Below, in pieces: positions 57,061 through 64,000 of a stretch of DNA of 64,000 nucleotides; the stretch's first letter is position 1; every line of letters starts with the position of its first letter. Origin of the DNA: Adiantum capillus-veneris (taxonomy: Eukaryota > Streptophyta > Polypodiopsida > Polypodiales > Pteridaceae); contig CM043969.1 in assembly GCA_014529385.2 (NCBI GenBank), forward strand, positions 14,631,446 to 14,695,445, given 5' to 3'. The notes beneath the pieces are model-generated. The model did not search any database and was not told where the DNA came from. It was given only the letters and a program-made list of their open reading frames with translations. The position numbers and the translations under genes are program-made.

Positions 57061-57954
57061 TCATGTGGAGCGTCGCTCAAGAATTACCACTTTTCCGTCT
57101 CGGTAAAAAGCGATCTTGCCTTTTCCCCTTGCCTCTCTAATCTCCGGCATTACTTCCTACATATGAGCGATTTGCGAGAGGGTGAGATCGTCCCCAAGAA
57201 AGATGCCAGTCTCTTTAAGAGTTGGTCTTTTCTTCAAGAATGACTTCTTTGCTTCCTTGGAGGGAAAACGGAGGATGAGTGCTCTTTCTTTTGAGGTTTC
57301 TCCACTGCCTCCATTTTTCTTTATGTTGCCCACTCTCCATGCCCTTGTGTGTGTCGGCTCATGAATCCCCATCAAGGCTGTGAGTTCTTTTACTTCTTCG
57401 TCCACATTGCCTTTGTCTTTAAGACCGCAAATTCTCACATGTAAAGCGCGCACCCTTCTCCTCTGCTCCTCCTCTAGTGTTTGGTTAATGATGTTGGGTG
57501 TGGACGTGGGCGTTATCTCCTTGTCTTTTCCTTTCTTGGCCACCTTGATCCATTTCTCGGCTTCTTCGGCCTTCTGTTGGGTTTTGGTAAGAACATCCAC
57601 CCAAGAAGTCATCATTTCTTTGTGCTGTTCTTCTCCCTCTTTGATGGCCCGTACTTGTTCCTTGATCGTGTTGATTTCTTCAATTACTGAGGGTTGCAGT
57701 TCACCCTCTTCCAGTGTGTTTCTTGATCGGGCTTCGGCGAGTTCTTTCTTGAGTGACGTGATCTCTTCCTCTTGGGTCATCACTCGGTCTTCCAGCGTGC
57801 TTATCTTGCTCTCTTGGATCAACACACGTCCTTCGAGAATGTTTATTGTGCCCCAGAGATTGCGGTTCATCTTGGTGATGGTCTCTATCATTTCCTCTTT
57901 GCATTTTCGAATGGCATCCTCTAGGGGGTCGGCTTTTTCGTTCGTCTTCCTCAT
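57061..57954 (-). pseudogene. LINE C ORF1 (coiled coil + L1-ORF1-like), one stop
   Basis: Start MRKTNEKADPLED at 57954. Residues about 5-90 are a charged coiled coil (ILEGRVLIQESKISTLEDRV shows the heptads). A lysine-rich linker is followed by the RRM-like domain (RALHVRICGLKDKGNVDEE) and its extension (ALILRFPSKEAKKSFLKKR, FLGDDLTLSQIAHM). A TAG at 57157-57159 stops the frame, but the sequence continues in frame to VVILERRST and TGA at 57063-57061. The expected role is binding and chaperoning the LINE RNA in a trimer-like particle. Confidence 0.9.
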
Positions 57955-58107
57955 GTTTGATCGCCGTCCGCAAGGGGGTTAGATGCACGTGTGCACCCAC
58001 TCTAGCAGCGGGCGCGGCACTGGATGTACGTGTGCACCCACACTGGCGGTGATCGCGACGAGCGACGGAGCGCAAGGCGGTGTGGCCCGGTGCCCTCAAT
58101 ATGTTCA

Positions 58108-58111
<4 letters not shown>

Positions 58112-58179
<68 letters not shown>

Positions 58180-58192
58180 CGCGCGCGCGCGC
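58112..58192. repeat. (TG)n passing into (GC)n
   Basis: About 29 TG units run straight into about 11 GC units, giving 81 bp of strict purine-pyrimidine alternation. Confidence 0.95.
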
Positions 58193-58235
58193 CTCGAAAA
58201 CAAAAGTGAAGGAGGGGGGGGGGGGAGGGGGGTAG

Positions 58236-58306
58236 AAATGAAATGAAATGTTATACTAAAGTCCTTAAAAGGCCATAATGACCTATGGGGCCCGAAATTT
58301 AAAAAG
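58236..58306 (-). mobile_element. LINE copy D, 3' end only
   Basis: About 70 bp: (GAAAT)n followed by the LINE 3' untranslated sequence (GTTATACTAAAGTCC, AAAGGCCATAATGACCTATG). The copy was cut off almost at once by 5' truncation. A GGGGGC-rich and T-rich low-complexity run follows. Confidence 0.85.
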
Positions 58307-58319
58307 TGGTGGGGGCGGG

Positions 58320-60663
<2,344 letters not shown>

Positions 60664-60704
<41 letters not shown>
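60664..60704. repeat. (GA)n, right side of LINE E insertion
   Basis: About 20 GA units abutting the truncated 5' end of LINE E. Confidence 0.95.
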
Positions 60705-60705
<1 letters not shown>

Positions 60706-60909
60706 CTGGGGGGTGTTGTGTAGTGGAAAACCGAAGCATTGGGTGTGTGTGCTCAGCTATGGTCTTGCAGAATATGTGTATTGGAATGTGCATAGGGAGC
60801 ATTTGTGTGTGTTCCGGGTGAGTTCTCCATTCCTCCTCCCCAACGCCACATTGAGATTGTCCTAAGAAAGAACCCACAAAACCCACATCTTCTATTAGTG
60901 TCATAAATG

Positions 60910-61255
60910 AGCAAACTAATGTACCCCAAGTTTTCAATGATCATCTAGATGAGTCTCTCATGAAGTGTTACATTCATGTGAATGGTCAGCGCATTGTTAT
61001 CCTCGCAGTATGCATGATGTGATTAGTGATTCTCTTGTGAAGAGCGCACCTATAGAAGCTATTCCAGTGGATCCCATTGTGGTCTTTGGATTTGCTCCTT
61101 GCATGCACTCCTCAATTATCCATGAATGTCCTAGAGTAACAATCTCAATTCAAGATGTAGGTTTTCGTCTTAAGTTTGTTGTTTCTCCTCTCTCTTGATG
61201 CGATATGATTTTTGGCATGAAGTGGTTTCTTGAGTTTGATCCACAAGTTAATTGA
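60910..61255 (+). pseudogene. Ty3/gypsy protease-region fragment
   Basis: After an early frame reading CYIHVNGQRIV, the main frame reads ISIQDVGFRLKFVVSPLS, a stop, then CDMIFGMKWFLEFDPQVN. This is the strand and turn pattern of the gypsy aspartic protease tail (xDxIxGMxWL). The catalytic Asp-Ser/Thr-Gly region is not legible. It ends at the (TC)n array. Confidence 0.6.
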
Positions 61256-61259
61256 AAAG

Positions 61260-61263
<4 letters not shown>

Positions 61264-61326
<63 letters not shown>
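61264..61326. repeat. (TC)n microsatellite
   Basis: About 31 TC units. Confidence 0.95.
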
Positions 61327-61329
<3 letters not shown>

Positions 61330-62313
61330 TTCGGTGCAGCTCAAAGAAGCAAGCAATGCATTCCTTTTTTAAGTTACAAGTATCGTAGCACCAACGCAGC
61401 AAGTGGGCCAACGAAGATTTCTTCATAGATCCGTTGTAGTTGTTGGTGGACTACCACAAAGGCATGAAGCTCAGTACTAGTACCTCACCTTGAAAGGGAG
61501 TGATTTCAAGAGCACATCTAACCCTATGTGCATGTGGACAAGCTATGACTCAAACTTCTAGGGTTTAGGACACCCTAGATAGTGTTGTGTACCCTTGTGA
61601 GCATGTACGCAGTGTACCCTCTGATTGCACAAGAGTACAGCCAATGTTTTCTATGTGTAGGCACTGGGAAGTGTTCCTATACAAAAGCATTACAACCAAG
61701 CCTAGGTAATAACTACATACGAAGCATCTCTTATTAGTAGGTTTATTTACTTATAAATAAGTGACATTTAACCCAGTTATTAGAAGTCGTGGGTTTTGTA
61801 TTGGCATTGCCTGACCCAGCTTTATTTTCATATATATAAGTGACCCTAGTCACTTCAAGCATAAGTCCAATACCCGCAAAACAAGCACAAGCAGCACCAT
61901 GCCCTAGCATCTTTGGCGTTTTTGCCATCATTAGACCGCGATGCCAGATCAGCCCTAACGTTAGCAATTCCCAATCCTTCAGCAACATATTCAGCTAGTG
62001 TTTCTAGATTGAGCCCCAATTCACCAGATCAGCCAGTATTTTCAGTTTTCAGCCCATCTTCATCGTTGCCAATCATCAGCACCCTCGACATCGGCAATAG
62101 TAGATAAGCCCATAGCCTCGTCAGTTTGCAAATCCCGTACAACATCCACTAGCCTTTTGCATTTTCAGCCCTTAGCCTCGCAGATCCAAGCATCCATAGC
62201 CAAATCCCATCAGCATCTAAGCATCTAGGATCATTGTGTCAGCATTTGATCAATCTAAAGCAAATACCTCTCTAGCAATAGAGAGGGTGGCCCTTGGAGG
62301 GGGGTTTGGGACC

Positions 62314-62315
<2 letters not shown>
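61327..62315. other. Unassigned, LTR-like sequence
   Basis: No gene. 61900-62200 is rich in CAGATCAGCC and TTTTCAGCCC and has CCCTAGCATCTTTGGCGTTTTT. These look like the reverse-complement counterparts of the motifs at 29.8-30.3 kb, so this may be an oppositely oriented piece of a related LTR. Confidence 0.35.

Positions 62316-62384
<69 letters not shown>
62316..62384. repeat. (TC)n microsatellite
   Basis: About 34 TC units. Confidence 0.95.
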
Positions 62385-62387
<3 letters not shown>

Positions 62388-62529
62388 CATCTCTCTCGTG
62401 AAGTAAAAGAAACCTTGTGTACGCGTTAAGCACTCATCCTGAGTTATCACCATAAATCACTTCCACTGCACATAACAATAGAAGGTCTACATCAGGTTAT
62501 TATTGCTCATTGGAAGTGGCATCATCAAC

Positions 62530-63205
62530 TAGTCTAGCAAGAAGCAAACCACAATTGTACTTTCCTCAAAAGCTGGATATTGAGAAGCAGCCAATGTTAC
62601 ATGTGAGGTAACATTGCTAAGAAGAATGCTCGAATACATTGGTTCTGACTTCTCAAGCGCTTTAGAGATATCTTGTGACAACCTCCCTAGCATTTATGTT
62701 GCAAGCAACCCAATTTTACATGCTAGAACCAAACATATGGAGAATCATTGGCAACTCACTAGGGAGAAGGTTCTTGTAGGAAAACTTAATCTTATCCATT
62801 GCTTCACACACGAACAACATGTTGATATCTTTACCAACCCTCTCAGAGATATCTTGTGACAACCTCCCTAGCATTTATGTTGCAAGCAACCCAATTTTAC
62901 ATGCTAGAACCAAACATATGGAGAATCATTGGCAACTTCTCAAGCGCTTTAGAGATATCTTGTGACAACCTCCCTAGCATTTATGTTGCAAGCAACCCAA
63001 TTTTACATGCTAGAAACAAACATATGGAGAATCATTGGCAACTCACTAGGGAGAAGGTTCTTGTAGGAAAACTTAATCTTATCGATTGCTTCACACACGA
63101 ACAACATGTTGATATCTTTACCAAACCTCTCAGCTTTGAGAAGATTCATATCCTGAAGAAGAATCTTGGTGTTTGCATGCCTAGTCCTGCAATTGAGGGG
63201 GGGTA
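62530..63205 (+). pseudogene. Ty1/copia RNase H end, partly triplicated
   Basis: Around 62545-62610 one frame gives KQTTIVLSSKAGY, a stop, then EAANVTCEVT, the RNase H core. The C-terminal part (DNLPSIYVASNPILHARTKH) occurs three times in tandem, at 62651-62841, 62845-62936 and 62938-63130. A polypurine tract (TTGAGGGGGGGTAT, about 63193-63205) and a probable LTR start TGAAGAATAAGC follow. A second, similar TTGAGGGGGGTAT lies near 63246. It is a dead element fragment. Confidence 0.82.
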
Positions 63206-63588
63206 TTGAAGAATAAGCAGTCAGCTATGTGCTTCTAAACTTGCACTTGAGGGGGGTATCAAAGAATAAACAATTAGCTTGCACTCAACTATAGCACAAG
63301 GAAACTATCATAGCAAACACCCAAAACCATATCATAGATTTTCAACATGGTTACTAATATTCGGTATTTTCCATGTTTACCGCTAGTAGTCATGAATAAT
63401 GAGCTTTGTCTTAATTTATGGGTGAACATCAAGTATCTTATGATTATGGAAAGAAATACCTACAAATCCTATGAGCTCATACTAGGAAGCTCTGCTCCTG
63501 CTTTCCTAGACATTGGAAAGAGAGGTAGGAAGAAGATGGGAAACCAATGGAAGGCTTTCACAAAATGATGATGCGCTTGCCTGATCAA
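63206..63588 (+). other. Probable 3' LTR start, then unassigned
   Basis: It directly follows the copia polypurine tract. No partner LTR is available, so the right end is unknown. Frames up to 73 codons show no domain. Confidence 0.4.
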
Positions 63589-63923
63589 TCAGGCATCGTA
63601 GGTGAAGATGTAATAAATAGTATAGAAGGATTGTCTGGAACCAGCCTGTCCTGACTCTACCTCCAGCACTACTTCATAGAGCTTGGCCAAGGTATGGGCA
63701 ATCATGATGGTCCTACAGTTGACATTAGAGAGTGTCCCCAGACTTTCCAATAGACACAATGGTATGCATATTTTACTCTCTTGATAGTCCCTCTCCAAGT
63801 GCTCTATTGAAGAGTAGTGCAATGAATGGAGCGAGCTGCTCACTCTACATTCCTGTAAAACCTGTGGAGCGTCCAAGCGGGATGGCTCTCTCCACCACCA
63901 CTATCGTCAAGAAAGTCGATGTG

Positions 63924-63926
<3 letters not shown>
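63589..63926 (-). pseudogene. LINE fragment F, RT entrance
   Basis: The minus strand reads NCRTIMIAHTLAKLYEVVLE and SGQAGSRQSF, matching GNYRTIMIGHTLARLYASILE and TGQAGSRR of the LINE reverse transcriptase. 63926-63878 resembles the stretch just upstream. It is more diverged than A-E, so an older or different subfamily. Confidence 0.7.

Positions 63927-63958
<32 letters not shown>
63927..63958. repeat. (GA)n next to LINE G tail
   Basis: About 16 GA units between fragment F and the tail of LINE G. Confidence 0.95.
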
Positions 63959-63962
<4 letters not shown>

Positions 63963-64000
63963 GAAATGAAATGAAATGTTATATTAACGTCTTCAAAAGG
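63959..64000 (-). mobile_element. LINE copy G, 3' end, continues outside window
   Basis: (GAAAT)n followed by GTTATATTAACGTCTTCAAA, identical to the 3' ends of copies C and E. The rest lies beyond the right edge. Confidence 0.9.

Larger units (their letters stand above)
53310..57990 (-). mobile_element. LINE copy C, nearly full length
   Basis: ORF1 (from 57954), ORF2 and the complete 3' end are present. The 3' untranslated region (about 53530-53331) is shared with copies E and G and closes with (GAAAT)n at 53310-53330 instead of poly(A). It carries a deletion in the endonuclease, a 35-bp tandem duplication near 56000-56066 and several point stops. The 5' end lies between 57960 and 58110. Confidence 0.9.

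Overview
This window is nuclear DNA of a land plant dominated by retrotransposons. It has one recognisable host gene: the 3' half of HCF145, a plastid RNA-binding factor known from embryophytes, at 26.4-28.4 kb on the minus strand. The introns, the nested LTR elements primed by plant-type tRNA-iMet sites, the many (GA)n/(GT)n arrays and the old element remnants suggest a large, repeat-rich genome. A fern, lycophyte or bryophyte is my guess, but the sequence does not settle the lineage.

Layout. 0-8.6 kb holds old DNA: a decayed Ty1/copia element on the plus strand (PBS at 2.9 kb, gag at 4.0-4.8 kb, pol at 4.9-6.75 kb, most of protease and integrase lost) and a second copia gag/protease relic on the minus strand (7.1-8.0 kb). 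8612-17916 is a Ty1/copia element containing a second copy of its own family (11453-16629). Both have 227-228 bp LTRs and perfect 5-bp target duplications. 17.9-26.4 kb is mostly unassigned sequence with microsatellites. HCF145 follows. Upstream of it lie a long inverted repeat (28903-29174) and scattered Ty3/gypsy debris (29.2-32.3 kb). 32805-41502 is a complete, very young chromodomain-bearing Ty3/gypsy element with 1477-bp LTRs and an uninterrupted 1707-codon gag-pol frame.

43.2-64 kb is colonised by one family of APE-type LINE, every copy on the minus strand: A (43.2-45.6 kb), B (45.6-50.4 kb), C (53.3-58.0 kb), a tiny D (58.24-58.31 kb), E (58.8-60.7 kb), fragment F (63.6-63.9 kb) and the start of G at the right edge. 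Its ORF1 is a coiled-coil plus L1-ORF1-like protein, and ORF2 has endonuclease, reverse transcriptase and a C-terminal Cys/His motif. Copies with a preserved 3' end finish in short (GAAAT)n repeats instead of poly(A). In A, B and C, ORF2 lies in the same frame as ORF1, directly behind a UGA codon followed by CGG, a known leaky-stop context. Copy E sits inside a (GA)n microsatellite. Pieces of gypsy and copia elements fill the gaps.

The strongest candidates for something new are the conserved UGA-CGG junction in the LINE, its association with GA microsatellites, and the mosaic history of the nested copia pair. Only HCF145, the chromovirus gag-pol and the pol part of the inner copia look like long intact coding regions.
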